Part shown: positions 9,485 through 20,254 of the stretch, piece after piece
Layout: each line of letters starts with the position of its first letter
Numbering within the stretch: position 1 is the first letter of the stretch
Made by a program: the position numbers and the translations under genes
DNA from: Lithodes maja
Lineage: Eukaryota; Arthropoda; Malacostraca; Decapoda; Lithodidae
DNA length: 64,000 nt
Assembly (NCBI GenBank): GCA_037953745.1
Contig: JBAKBP010004470.1
Location: 62,001-126,000, forward strand
Direction of reading: 5' to 3'
The notes under the pieces: model-generated
Database searches by the model: none
What the model saw: only the letters and a program-made list of their open reading frames with translations
Told to the model about the DNA's origin: nothing

Positions 9485-10248
9485 CAGTCAGGCCCCCCAA
9501 TACGCGAGAATAGGGGTGACAGGAGGCATCGCGTATTGGGAATCCGCGTATTATGGACCTAACTTTAAATAGGAATAATTAGATATGGGTGACATCTCTC
9601 AATTATGGCCTATTTTCAAAAATTTTGGCCTTATTTTCGACATTTTTGGCTCTACAGTACAGTCTATATCTTATATATAATAAGAACAATGAATAAAAAT
9701 ATGAAACCTTACCTTAAAATTAGTAGTAGATAGGCTAGGACTAGGACCGTAGGACTTCACGATTTTCTCCAACTTCTCCCTCCCTGACCAAATCGTACGA
9801 ACAGTTTACTCTGACAAGCCTATTGCACAGTTTCCTTCTCCTTTTTTCTTGCGATCCAACACTTCCACCTTCATTTTGTGTGTTATCTTCTTATATTGGC
9901 GTGGCATGGCGAAAAAAGTGGCAGGCACTACAAACGTTTGGTCACTCCGCACGGCTATGAGCGCTTGAGCGGGACTGTGGGAGGGAGGGAGGGAGGGTAA
10001 GCGGGAGGGAAGGCAGGCGTATGCCCGTCTTCTTCTTTTTTCAGAGCTACTCCTGGGCCTCGCGAAACGTAGACGTGCTCGCGTATCAAGCGGGAATAGC
10101 GGATTTGGCCCCTTCTTAGCTCTCGATTCGTGTATTGTGGTACCACCTCGCGTAATTAATGTTTAATTAATTAATGTTATTTTCGAGGGGTCACTCGTGT
10201 ATTAGGGTTTTCGCGAATTGTGGAATCGCGTATTGGGGGGGCTGACTG
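9485..10248. mobile_element. TA-flanked MITE, pogo/Tigger-like termini, copy B
   Basis: Same element and orientation as 623-1391, with TA at 9483-9484 and 10249-10250. The two copies read almost letter for letter across the interior, which implies recent spread or a shared duplication. It has no transposase. Confidence 0.78.
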
Positions 10249-10498
10249 TATTGGTAAAAAATTAAGCTCAATAGCATGTGATTAAGCAATTTTTTTTCCA
10301 AATTGTTGATGTAGGTGTCATTCCCAGGAAACTAACATAATACATATTATATGGATATTTACGTTTTAAGGGTTTGTTTACACTCTTTCTTTTTCGTCTT
10401 CTTCTGGGAGAGCTGTTTTGCGTGACTGTCAGTCAACAACTGAGACATCTGGTGGCGAATGCAATGAACTATACTGGTGGCGTCTTGGCGAAAGTATC

Positions 10499-12020
10499 GG
10501 GTAGGATGTAGTGAGCGGGCGTACCGCCATCTTTGTTTACATTACGCGTAGTGGCGTCGGACCTTTCCCATCATGTTTCCGTCTATTTTAACCTAACCTA
10601 ACCTAACCTAGGATAATATTCAAGGACACTAGTGCGATTGTTTACTGTATATATGGATGGAGTTATGAAAGTTATCAAGAGCAGTGGATGTTGGTGTATC
10701 GCTGAAAAGGGAGGGAATTGAGTGGAAGCTACCTATACTGCTGTTTGCGGATGATACAATTCTGATGAGTGATAATGAATGGGAGTTGCAGGGTCTGGTA
10801 AATGAGTTTGGAACTGTGTGCGAAAAACGGAATTTGAAGGTAAATACGGGGAAGAGCAAGGTTATGGTCTTCGAAAGGGGTGAAGTCACAGAGTGTGAGG
10901 TGAAGCTGAACGGTCAGGCTATGGAGATCGTCAACTCTTTTAAGTATCTGGGCAGTGTGTTGAGTAAAGATGGGACTATGGATGAAGAGGTGCGGGAGAG
11001 GGTACAACAGGGGAAGAGGGTTGTAGGAACGCTAAAAGCAGTAACAAGAAATAGGGTGGTCAGTATGGAAGTGAAGAAGGCCTTGCATGACAGTGTGGTA
11101 ATCCCGACACTGACTTACGGAAGCGAAGCATGGACGTTGGTTGAGAGACTCAGACCAAGAGTGAGAGCAGTGGAAATTAATTACTTAAGGAGTGCGTGCG
11201 GAGTTACATGGAGGGATAGACAGACTAATGAGGAAGTAAGAAGGAGGTGTGGTGTGGAGGTAGATGTGCTGGAAAGTGTGAAAAGGAACAACTTGAGATG
11301 GTTCGGCCATATGGAACGTATGGAAAGCGAGAGAATGACTAAGAGGGTGTACGAGAGCGAGGTGGAGGGACAGAGGGGGAGAGGTAGACCGAATATGAGG
11401 TGGAAGGATGGAGTGAGGAACTACATGAACGAAGGCGGTGCTGGTTGTGGGGAGGGGCGTCGACTGACTGGGGACAGAGGTGCATGGGGGCGGTTCGTTC
11501 GTGGCCACCCCTTCGGGGATCACGGCGTCGGGCAATAGATAGATAGATAGACTAGTGCGATGTTATGAGAAACAATTTATTAGGGAAAATAGGCACCAAT
11601 AGATTCGCCATATTTTTCTCCATATAGTCCGCATGGAGGATTTTCGTTATCAACAATTAGAAAAATACCCACTTCACAGACAAATACACCAAAAATCTAA
11701 GTCAAAGCGGGGGTGTGGGGCGACAGCCCCCACCTATAATACTAGGATAGGTTAGGTAAGGTTGTTAGGTTAGGCTAATGTCCTTTCAAAGGGGTATAGG
11801 CTGGTAAACACTAGGATAGACTATACCCGGTCAGAAGAAGAAGAGTCCTGCAGTAGTCTCCTTGAATGCTACCTAACCTAGTATTCATGTAGTAATGACA
11901 GGGGGCAAATAGCAGAAAATATAGCGTCGAAATAGACGGGAACGTAAGTGCGACCGCGGCGATCGCCCTATGTAAACAATGACGACCGTACGGCGTACGC
12001 CCGAACTCTACATCCATCCC
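10499..12020. mobile_element. 8-bp-TSD MITE, copy 4, split by a retrotransposon fragment
   Basis: The left end GGGTAGGATGTAGTGAGCGG and the right end ..GAACTCTACATCCATCCC are flanked by a perfect AAAGTATC duplication (10491-10498 and 12021-12028). A CCTAA tract lies at 10590-10613 and TTAGG-rich sequence at 11750-11780. The RTE-like fragment at 10639-11550 was inserted later. The preceding 10251-10490 holds nothing I recognise. Confidence 0.8.
10639..11550 (+). pseudogene. 5'-truncated RTE-like retrotransposon (end of reverse transcriptase)
   Basis: The open frame from about 10684 to 11538 encodes the palm motif LLFADDTILM and then an RTE-type C-terminus: SFKYLGS, TYGSEAWTL, NNLRWFGHMERM and GRGRPNMRWKDG. 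The endonuclease and most of the reverse transcriptase are missing. The first ~45 bp is coding in another frame, so there is a frameshift near 10683. The fragment ends in (ATAG)n and is bracketed by an 11-bp duplication ACTAGTGCGAT (10628-10638 and 11551-11561). There is no genuine ATG start. It is a dead 912-bp insertion. Confidence 0.85.
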
Positions 12021-12028
12021 AAAGTATC

Positions 12029-12560
12029 ACCCTACCTAATTCATGCCAAGAGTACTCGAGTTCACTGACACGTGATGTCTATCGACCAATCAGGTGATGC
12101 CATGATTTGGAAAACAGGTGGCCCGGGATATAAGCTATCAGTTTGACTCTGGCCAGCTTGTGTAGAGGGTGTGAGCCGATCAAAGCTTTTTCCACCGTCT
12201 TTAAAAACACTGAGGCTGCTTAAGACATTTTCGCCTTCCAATAAGTGTAAACTGTCCAAAGTGCAATAACCAGTGTTCCAAATACAGCCGACGAGGACAG
12301 CTGGTTTTGAAATGCACATACAGTTTTTTGACATGGAAAAATTTGAAACAAAAATCCACCAGCTGTTGACCAAGATGAGTGGTGATCGAGCCTCCAGCAG
12401 CCAGCCAGGCAGCCACTCAAGCCAGTACCTCCTCTGTTCATTAAGGTTAGTTGGTTGGTTGGGACAATATAAAGGAGCCGGACCACAGCTAGCTCGGGAA
12501 TCTTAATGGGTGATCGCAAAGTAACATAAAGTAAAAGATTTGTTTCGCATAGGTTTAAAC
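12029..12560. other. No recognisable feature
   Basis: Mixed-composition sequence between the MITE and the tandem array. Only unsupported short frames are present. Confidence 0.5.
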
Positions 12561-13190
12561 TGGCATGCAAGGGATAGTCTTGTATCCAACGTACTGGGTA
12601 TACTATGCACCCAAAGTAGCTGGCATGCAAGGGCTAGTTTTGTATTCCACGTACTAGGTACTATGCACCCACAGTAGCTGGCATGCAAGAGCTAGTCTTG
12701 TATCCAACATACTGGGTATACTATGCACCCAAAGTAGCTGGCATGCAAGGGCTAGTTTTGTATCCAACATACTGGGTATACTATGCACCCAAAGTAGCTG
12801 GCATGCAAGGGCTAGTTTTGTATTCCACGTACTAGGTACTATGCACCCACAGTAGCTGGCATGCAAGGGCTAGTTTTGTATCCAACGTACTGGGTATACT
12901 ATGCACCCAAAGTAGCTGGCATGCAAGGGCTAGGTTTGTATTCCACGTACTAGGTACTATGCACCCACAGTAGCTGGCATGCAAGGGCTAGTTTTGTATC
13001 CAACGTACTGGGTATACTATGCACCCAAAGTAGCTGGCATGCAAGGGCTAGTTTTGTATTCCACGTACTGGGTACTATGCACCCACAGTAGCTGGCATGC
13101 AAGGACTAGTCTTGTATCCAACGTACTGGGTATACTATGCACCCAAAGTAGCTGGCATGCAAGGGCTAGTTTTGCATCCCATGTACTAGG
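12561..13190. repeat. Tandem array of two alternating unit types (60 and 58 bp)
   Basis: Eleven units start at TGGCATGCAAG. Type A (60 bp) has CCAACGTACTGGGTATACTA and CACCCAAAGTAGC; type B (58 bp) has TTCCACGTACTAGGTACTA and CACCCACAGTAGC. The order is A B A A B A B A B A followed by a partial unit, a higher-order A/B dimer with one AA break. The right edge runs into (TTAGG)n at 13192-13230. Confidence 0.9.
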
Positions 13191-13407
13191 TCTAGGTTAG
13201 GTTAGGTTAGGTTAGGTTAGGTTAGGTTGGGTTGGGTTGTTATGTTAGGCTAATGTTAACCCCATTCTTACTAGGTTAGGTTAGGTAAGGTTGTTAGGTT
13301 TGGCTAATGTTAACCCCATTCTTACTAGGTTAGGTTAGGTAAGGTTGTTAGGTTAGGCTAATGTTAACCCCATTCTTACTTAGTTAGGTTAGGCTAATGT
13401 TAACCCT
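13191..13407. repeat. (TTAGG)n tract and ~54-bp tandem repeats
   Basis: (TTAGG)n lies at 13192-13230. It is followed by units containing CTAATGTTAACCCCATTC at 13250, 13304, 13358 and a shortened one at 13393. Single relatives of the unit lie near 11745-11790 and 19085-19125. Confidence 0.8.
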
Positions 13408-13589
13408 ATGAAAACCCAAACAAAGATTTTATTAAGGTTACTTTGTAATTTTAACATGAAAATTAGTAAAATCCGAGCCTAAGTTTCGTCAAAACTTGGC
13501 TTGTGTTTTCAAAATGTCGGGTTATAGGCTATGGAAATTGACAAAACCCGAGCCAAATCTTGGTTACAAATGTGTATTATTGTGTTCTA

Positions 13590-14555
13590 CAGTAAACTTC
13601 CGTTAATCCTAAGGGCAGCGGACCGGCCCTCGTTCGGATTAGTGGATTTTTCGGATTATCGGACTTTACCCCTATGAACCTGTGTATGATGAAAACATCG
13701 AGACATTAGGCCACCCAAATGACACAATGGTGCACACACACATATCATATGTTCATGAAATCACTTCAAAAGTTTACCATTGTCATTGTAGCCTATTACC
13801 TACTTCAAAACATTCAGATTAATGGTCAAAGGAATCTGCTGATATAAACGTCTTCTTCTTCTTCCGTCAACTAGCGAGTTTGTCTTGCTCTTTAAGATCA
13901 GATGTGGTTCGGGAAGTAATGCCTTAACAACGGCACCTCCCTGAGAAGTTCTTGTAATTTTCCTTTTGTGATTTTCCTTTTGTGATGTGCTCTGTTATAT
14001 TATATTGTATTGAAAGCACCCTTGTCTTGTTGTCTTGAAAGCACCCTTGGGACGCTCCGATCACTGAACTATAAATAGTAGCGTATCGGAACGTCCAAAG
14101 GTGCGTTTTCAAGCTCAAGGCTAATACATCCAAAGGTGCATTTTCAAGCTCAAGACTGAATGAGCTTGCAGAAAATGCGGTGCAAGCCAGTAGCGCATCG
14201 GAGCGTCCCAAGGATGCGTTCAAGAGCAAAACAAACTCTCTAGCAGACGATGTGGAAGAAGAAGAAGAAGGTGTTAACGTTTATATCAGTAGCTTCCTTT
14301 GACCATTAATCTGAATGTTTTGAAGTAGGTAATAGGCTACAATGACAATGGTAAACTTTTAAAGTGAATTCATGAACATATGATATGTGTGTGCTCCATT
14401 ATGTGTCATTTGAGTGGCCTAATGCCTCAAAAAGGGGACTTTGGGACTTCTTGAAATTCGGACCATTGGGAGAATTCGGATTTGGCCTCAAATTGAAAAA
14501 TTCGGACTATTGGGAGATTCGAATCATCGGTCGTCGGATTAACGGACTTTTACTG
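13590..14555. mobile_element. Palindromic pogo-like MITE with TA target
   Basis: It starts CAGTAAACTTCCGTTAATCC and ends in GGATTAACGGACTTTTACTG, flanked by TA (13588-13589, 14556-14557). The arms are complementary over about 270-330 bp, including the (GAA)n / CTTCTT stretch at 13850-13866 and 14262-14273. The left side also carries a piece (13890-14010) resembling the 3' region of the X1 retrotransposon at 23110-23220. No transposase is present. Confidence 0.75.
14034..14224. repeat. Inner fold-back within the pogo-like element
   Basis: Left arm CTTGAAAGCACCCTTGGGAC and right arm GTCCCAAGGATGCGTTCAAG are inverted copies, continuing inward through GCTCCGAT. It is probably a separate small insertion at the centre of the larger palindrome. 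I could not settle a target duplication. Confidence 0.6.
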
Positions 14556-14644
14556 TATATGCTTTTTACCCCTCAATTACCCTGATCTTCATAGCCCTCC
14601 CCACTATCGGGGGGCGTGTCTTTAGATTGATGGATAATGGGTAA

Positions 14645-15346
14645 ATGCTTAATTCCCATTCAATTTCATCACTAGGCCTAGATTCGACTAAAACACCAAA
14701 AACAAAATCAAAATACCGGTACCAAAAAAAATACCTGAAAAACACGTTGTTGCGTCTCCTGTATATTAACCGTTTGGCTATTCTGCAGAACAACCTCCCG
14801 GAGCTGCCAACCGCGGATGGCTGCCGACCCTCCACGACCGGAGACAAGATCAACGACCAGTGGAGGACAACCGGATGCCGGCCGCGGGGAGCAGTTTCGG
14901 GAGCCAAACCGTCACAACCATCCCCTGCCCCCTCCCTGGGGCACGGGTCCTTGGAGCGGCTTCGGTCACGCCGGGAATTTCCACACCTCTCACACCACAC
15001 AGTTTTTCCTACACCGAGAAATGACTCTCCGGCTGTCATTTCTCGAAGACTTCTTCTAGCCGGAGACATTGAGAGCAACCCAGGACCCACGTACACATAC
15101 ATATGTCCAACTTGCTCAAAACCCATCACTTCGAGTCGCCACACTAAGGGTTCAGTTCTCTGCAATTCATGCAGGAACTGGACCCACTTCACCTGTACAA
15201 CACTTGCCTCCAAGAAACACTACACGAACACCTGGGCCTGTTCCTCATGCCCCTCCCTCTCCCAGTCAAATCCCTCGCCTAAAACCCGTCCACCTCTCCT
15301 CCCCAACCCACCTAGCCTTCCCATATCATCCACTCCCCCCCCCTAA
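14645..15346 (+). pseudogene. Retrotransposon N-terminal frame: 2A-like peptide plus PHD finger
   Basis: Residues ~136-148 read LLLAGDIESNPGP, a full match to the D-x-E-x-N-P-G-P ribosome-skipping (2A) signature; the skip would fall before P148. A C4HC3-like PHD finger follows at residues ~154-202 (CPTC, CNSC, HFTC, CSSC). The frame ends at a run of C residues near 15337-15346. Proline-rich coding continues in another frame to about 15551, so the frame is broken there. 2A sequences are known from other non-LTR retrotransposons, where they separate an N-terminal peptide from the rest. The ATG at 14645 is the first usable start, but upstream coding cannot be excluded. Confidence 0.85.
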
Positions 15347-15543
15347 AACCCGCCCACCTCTCCTCCCTAACCCACCTAACCTTCCCATACCATCCACATC
15401 CTCAACTCAACACACCACACCCCATCCTAATCCATTCCAACCCCCATCTCCTGCTCCCCAATCCCCACTCACACCTCACCCATCCCAACCCCCACCCCTC
15501 ACCCCCACCCCATCCTCGTGCAGCAGCACCCAACATACATCGT

Positions 15544-16267
15544 GCCCATAACATTAATATTCTCCAATTGAACATAGATGGCATCAACACAAAGAAACAC
15601 AAACTCTCACACTTCATCAAACAACACAACATACACATTGCCATCTTACAAGAAACAAAACTCCACACAACACAAAAAACACCCACATTTCAAAATTTCA
15701 CCACCATCAGACAAGACCGGGCTGTCGGCGGGGGCGGTGGACTCATCACCCTGGTACACAAAAGAAATATCATACATAGTAACCAGTGTACAAACCAAAT
15801 CCCTCCTCCCCCCAAATGATAACACAACAAAAATACAATCAATTAAAATACACACTGGCAACACCTCCAACATAACCATCATAAACACATACATCCCTTC
15901 CCAAACATCCCCTACAGTACCAAATGAATACAGACCACACTTACAACACATCACAAACACCCCACACCTCATCCTGGGTGGTGACTTCAACGCCAAGACG
16001 TCGGCCTGGTTTGTCGACGACACAGACAGAGGGCTGGTACTACAAAACCAAACAGATAACCTCATCATCCTTAACGACATCCATCAACATACCCATATTC
16101 CTCACCAAGCCCTCTATAACCCATCATCTCCAGACATTACCTTTTGCTTCCCAGAACTCGCCCCCACAACATCCTGGAGGGTGGTCAGAACCTTAGGCTC
16201 GGACCACCTCCCGATCATTATCACCACCAAAACCAGACTCACCCCAGCTAGCCACAAACACACATAG
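15544..16267 (+). pseudogene. Retrotransposon AP-endonuclease domain, frameshifted
   Basis: The domain opens with INILQLNIDGINTKKHKLS and IAILQETKL, then changes frame at a C-run near 15815. It continues through IINTYIPSQ, LGGDFNAKTSAW and TLGSDHLPII. These match the endonuclease/exonuclease/phosphatase fold that nicks target DNA, with the catalytic E, D/N and DH motifs visible. Another frame change near 16260 leads into the linker (16268-16740), which is readable in an alternative frame but has stops. Confidence 0.8.
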
Positions 16268-16740
16268 AACCAATTATAAAAGAGCTAACTGGAAAGCATT
16301 CACAAATGAGACAGAACAACACTTCACAACTCTAAACAGTACATCCATCACTAACATCAACAATGCTGTACACATACTCAATAAAACTATCCAAAACGCT
16401 GACAAGAAACACATTCCAAGAGGTAACAGAAAAAGACACAACCCCAACTTCACACCAGAAATTCAAAACCTCATCAGACAACGCGACATACTGAAACACT
16501 CCCCAGCACCCCACACACAAAACATCACACAACAAATTCAAGCACTCAACACCCAAACTAACAACAAAATACAAGAACAACAAAAACTAAATTGGAATAA
16601 CTTCCTACAAACACTTGATCACAAAACAAACCCCAAAAAACTCTACAAAACACTAAACAGCATCACACTTTCCAACAGCAACACAACACAATCACAACAA
16701 CAGACTCTACTCCTTCATGTAAACAACAAGCAAACACTCT

Positions 16741-18100
16741 CATCAATCACTTCTCACATGTCAGCCACCTAAAACCTCACAAAGACGACCGACGTGTCAT
16801 CCGACGTAAGAGACAATTCCCCACAGACCCTGACTATACACCCTTCACCAATCACCAGACAAAGCATATCATCAACAATCTCAAGCACTCACCCGCCTGT
16901 GGCCTAGACAACATAAGCAACATACACCTCAGACACCTGGGACCACAAGGCATACAAGCACTCACTAACATATCAAACTACAGTTATTCACACAACACAA
17001 TACCAGACATTTGGAAGCATGGTCTCATCACCACATTCCCCAAACCCAACAAAGACCCCACGCTACCCTCCTCGCACTCCTTTGCTCCCCCTCCAAAGTC
17101 ATGGAACGCCTAGTATTACAACTAATTACACCCGACCTACCCCTAGCTCCAACACAACATGGCTTTAGGCCACTGCACTCCACAAACACTCTTCTCACAG
17201 ACCTTACACAAAGAGCTTTTGACGGCATCAACTCAGCTAGACCACCACACAGATCACTATTAGCCACACTCGACATTAGTAAAGCCTTCGATGCCATCCC
17301 CCGCCACAACCTAACAAACAAAATCTACAACACAAACATGCACAACAACACAAAAAGGTGGCTGGCCAACTTCCTAGCAGGCAGATGTGCACACGTATCT
17401 TTTGCCGGTCAGTCATCTAAAATCAGAAACTTTCCAAACGGAGTCCCACAAGGATCCGTCCTATCGCCCGCACTCTTCAATCTGTACATGCACGATATAA
17501 CTACACCCAATACGCCCCAAATAAACTTAGCTTCCTATGCAGATGACATAACACTCACATGCACACACCATGACCCAAAAAGAGCAACAGATCTCCTTCA
17601 ACCCTATCTCAACACACTACATGGCTGGTGCACTACAAACAGACTTAATCTAGCCCCAGCCAAATCCACCGCAACCCTGCTCACAAGCTGGACAGAACAC
17701 GAATACATCCATCAACTCACCATAAACAACACACCCCTAACACATACACACACACCCAAAATCCTAGGAGTAACATATGATACTCATATGACATTCAAAC
17801 AGCACACCACAAACATTAAAAAGAAACTGACACCCAGACTTAACGCCCTCAGGTCACTTGCTCACACAAAATTTGGACTCAACAAAGAAACTACCACCAC
17901 AGTATATAAACAATACATAAGATCAGTGATGGAATAAGCAAGCCCAGCCTGGGCTTCTAACCTAGCTGAAACACATCATAAGACCTTACAGACTATTCAA
18001 AACAAAGCCCTGAAGATCATTACAGGCTGCACAGCTACTGCACCCACAGATCACCTACATCAAGAAACCAAAATCCTCAAAGTCAAAGACCATCTGGACA
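16741..18100 (+). pseudogene. Retrotransposon reverse transcriptase, frameshifted and interrupted by a stop
   Basis: The fingers region is readable from ~16741 (HSPACGLDNISNIHL) and shifts frame near 17060. It then runs openly through HGFRPLHST, LDISKAFDAI, GVPQGSVLSPALFNLYMHDI and SYADDITLT, with YADD as the catalytic site. A TAA at 17935-17937 interrupts RSVME/ASPAWASN, and coding continues in the same frame to about 18100. The enzyme would copy element RNA at the nicked target. This copy cannot encode it. Confidence 0.82.
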
Positions 18101-18227
18101 TGAGACTGGAGAGGCACTCAATTTCTGGCAGCAGCCTCCACGAACCAAGACCACCCACTAAACTACATGGCAACACACCCACAGACACCAAGAAATATCA
18201 GACACCACACGGTATCACACACAATTA

Positions 18228-18647
18228 TTGTCCTCTCTCCCTCCCTGCCCACCCCGAACCAACTTCCAGAAGCACATCCATACTCATATCTCTCGCCGAT
18301 CCATCCACTCACTCACAGACAACACGCAGCTGCATGCACGACCTCCCGAAATCCATCCTTCCGAATCCTCCCTTCCTCGCGAGGACAGAGTCCACCTGGC
18401 CAGGCTGAGATGCGGACACCATCCAGCTCTCCTGAGCTATCAGAAGAGACTGGATGACTCCGTTGTCGACGCCTGCCCGGGATGTAACACAGCACCCTAT
18501 ACCATTAAACACATCATAGAAGACTGCATTTCACACAACCACTTACACCAACAACACAATCTACACTCAATGAGAGCTCTGTGGGAAATCCCGATCGTGG
18601 CCATGGCCTTCCTCAGGGACTCGGGGCTGTTCGGCCAGGCAGCTTAG
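18228..18647 (+). pseudogene. Retrotransposon C-terminal cysteine motif
   Basis: After another frame change, the C-terminal part contains HLARLRCGHHPALLSYQ and CPGCNTAPYTIKHIIEDC, a C-x2-C..H..C zinc-knuckle-like motif usual at the end of these polyproteins. It ends GLFGQAA followed by a stop and then the (AAC)n tail, so this is the natural end of the frame. Confidence 0.75.
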
Positions 18648-18681
18648 GGAAGAACAACAACAACTACTACTCCTCAATTAC

Positions 18682-19370
18682 GGGATTCCTGTTTCGTGGA
18701 ATTTTTTTTTTTTGCTCTTACCTTACTCAGGGGACCTTACTGATGTGCGGACAGTGCGGATAAGTGCTACTTTTCTTATTTTGTCGATTTGATTTTCACT
18801 CCCCTATAACATTATCAGTTATTTTTGTACAGCAAGTCCAGGACACTTTGTTTACATTCTAGCCTCCTTGGAGGCTCTTCCCCGATGTTTAGTAGCCAAT
18901 CAGAGTGGAGCTTAACCTACAAGAAGTCGGTACATTTATAATGGTACTTTCCTGTTATCGACAGCCAAAGCTGAAGATTGCAGAGTAGGCCTAAACACTA
19001 TAGACTTTATCCCATTAATTTTGTATAGTTTTAATACCTAATCAGCGGGGGTGTGGGGGCGGCAGCCACCACCCATAATACTAGGATAGGTTAGGTAAGG
19101 TTGTTAGGTTAGGCTAATGTCTTTTCAAAGTTGACTAAATCGAGTAAACTCCTAGATTGTTGGGGTAGCCTATCTGAATAATTACAATTAACAATGCAAA
19201 TGCTAATAAAAAGTCCTTTCCGCACTTTCTAACAATAAAATAGGCCTACACACTTAGGCTACAATGCATTAAAATACATAGGCCTAGGCCTAAAGAAAAT
19301 AAAGAAAACCTAAAATAACAGGAGTAGCCTAGTAGCCTAGTTAGGCTATGCAGAATTACCACTATCGGTC
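18682..19370. other. No gene seen; short TTAGG-derived repeat
   Basis: AT-rich flanking DNA. A single relative of the 54-bp unit (GGTTAGGTAAGGTTGTTAGG) lies at 19085-19125 and nothing else is recognised. Confidence 0.5.
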
Positions 19371-19858
19371 TTAACCCTCCAGCCCCGGTTATGTATTATA
19401 TATATATTCCTCGAAACCCGGGTGTTTTGGCCGAAAAACGTCTAGGCTAGGCTACCGTATATTCGTTAATCAGACTGCTTACCGCATTCCCGCGCATCCC
19501 CAAGCGTAGCTGTGTTATTTACCTGTAAAATGGCATTAAGTAGAGCTCTCTAAGTCAACTGGGTGAGCTGTGATGATGATTTCATTGGAGATAACTTTAT
19601 GGCCAAACCAGCCACTTTACACCACTTTTCGATACTGAACAACAACATACAGGCACACAAGAACAAGCGACGCTCTCCTTCTTGTGGCCGGAGATGCGGA
19701 GCGTCGGTCCAGCCGGCTGTTGTTTACATGCGTCGGACCGACGCCTCGCACAGCAAGCTCACAGGCTGTGACGTCGTGGGTGCATAAGAGGCCTTCCGGG
19801 TACCTGGTACATGCTTTTTTATGGGCGTACATGAGGTCATCCGGGAACCAAGGGTTAA
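19371..19858 (-). mobile_element. piggyBac-type MITE (family 1), inverted copy
   Basis: It starts TTAACCCTCCAGCCCCGG and ends GGGAACCAAGGGTTAA, so TTAA is on both sides. Its interior is the reverse complement of the MITE at 7011-7487. The flanks CCACTATCGGTC and GATCGTTGGATAA are the two halves of a repeat seen uninterrupted, inverted, at 20140-20210, which supports insertion at TTAA. Confidence 0.82.
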
Positions 19859-20185
19859 GATCGTTGGATAAAGGGGAAAACGATTTTTGCGGAGGTTGAA
19901 ACTAGCCTAGGCTAATGTCAATCACTACTCACTAGCAGCTAGCCTATATAGGCTATTGATGCAAATAGGCCTAGGCCTACGCCTAAACTGAAAAAAAAAA
20001 AAATAGGATCTAATTGGTGGGTGGTTTAATATTTTCGGAAAACTAAATAAGATGGTCACCAATTTTCCCATGGATTTTTTTATTTTTCCCTGTTAGTTTA
20101 CATCAATATATAGTGTTTGCAAATAATTACAACCCTCGGCGAAACCGTTTTCCCCATTGTACAACGATCTTAAGACATGCCGCCC
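19859..20185. repeat. Short inverted repeat
   Basis: GATCGTTGGATAAAGGGGAA at 19859 and its inverse near 20140-20178 (TTCCCCATTGTACAACGATC as written) form ~45-bp imperfect arms around a ~230-bp AT-rich loop. No coding signal is present. Confidence 0.5.
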
Positions 20186-20254
20186 GATAGTGGGGAGGGC
20201 TATGAAGTACAGGGAAAATGAGGGGTTAAATGTGTAAAACGGTGCTTAAAACGT

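Larger units (their letters stand above)
14581..18671 (+). mobile_element. Degenerate APE-type non-LTR retrotransposon with 2A-like peptide and PHD finger
   Basis: The coding order on the plus strand is 2A-like peptide, PHD-type zinc finger, proline-rich linker, endonuclease, reverse transcriptase with YADD, and a C-terminal cysteine motif. An (AAC)n tail follows at 18652-18664. CCTCAATTAC occurs at 14571-14580 and 18672-18681 and may be the target duplication. However, sequence just right of the first copy (to ~14650) resembles another repeat seen inverted at 20140-20230, so the true 5' end could be near 14650. The copy has several frameshifts and one stop. The clade (Jockey-superfamily/CR1-like) is not resolved. 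Confidence 0.82.

Noticed and set aside
12561..13190. CRISPR-like array
   Set aside because: Units are contiguous tandem repeats without unique spacers, and the genome is eukaryotic.
14571..18681. CCTCAATTAC as a proven target duplication for the 2A-bearing element
   Set aside because: The match is exact, but bases just inside the left copy (to ~14650) resemble a repeat found inverted near 20140-20230 without the retrotransposon, so the left boundary is unsettled. Kept only as a candidate.
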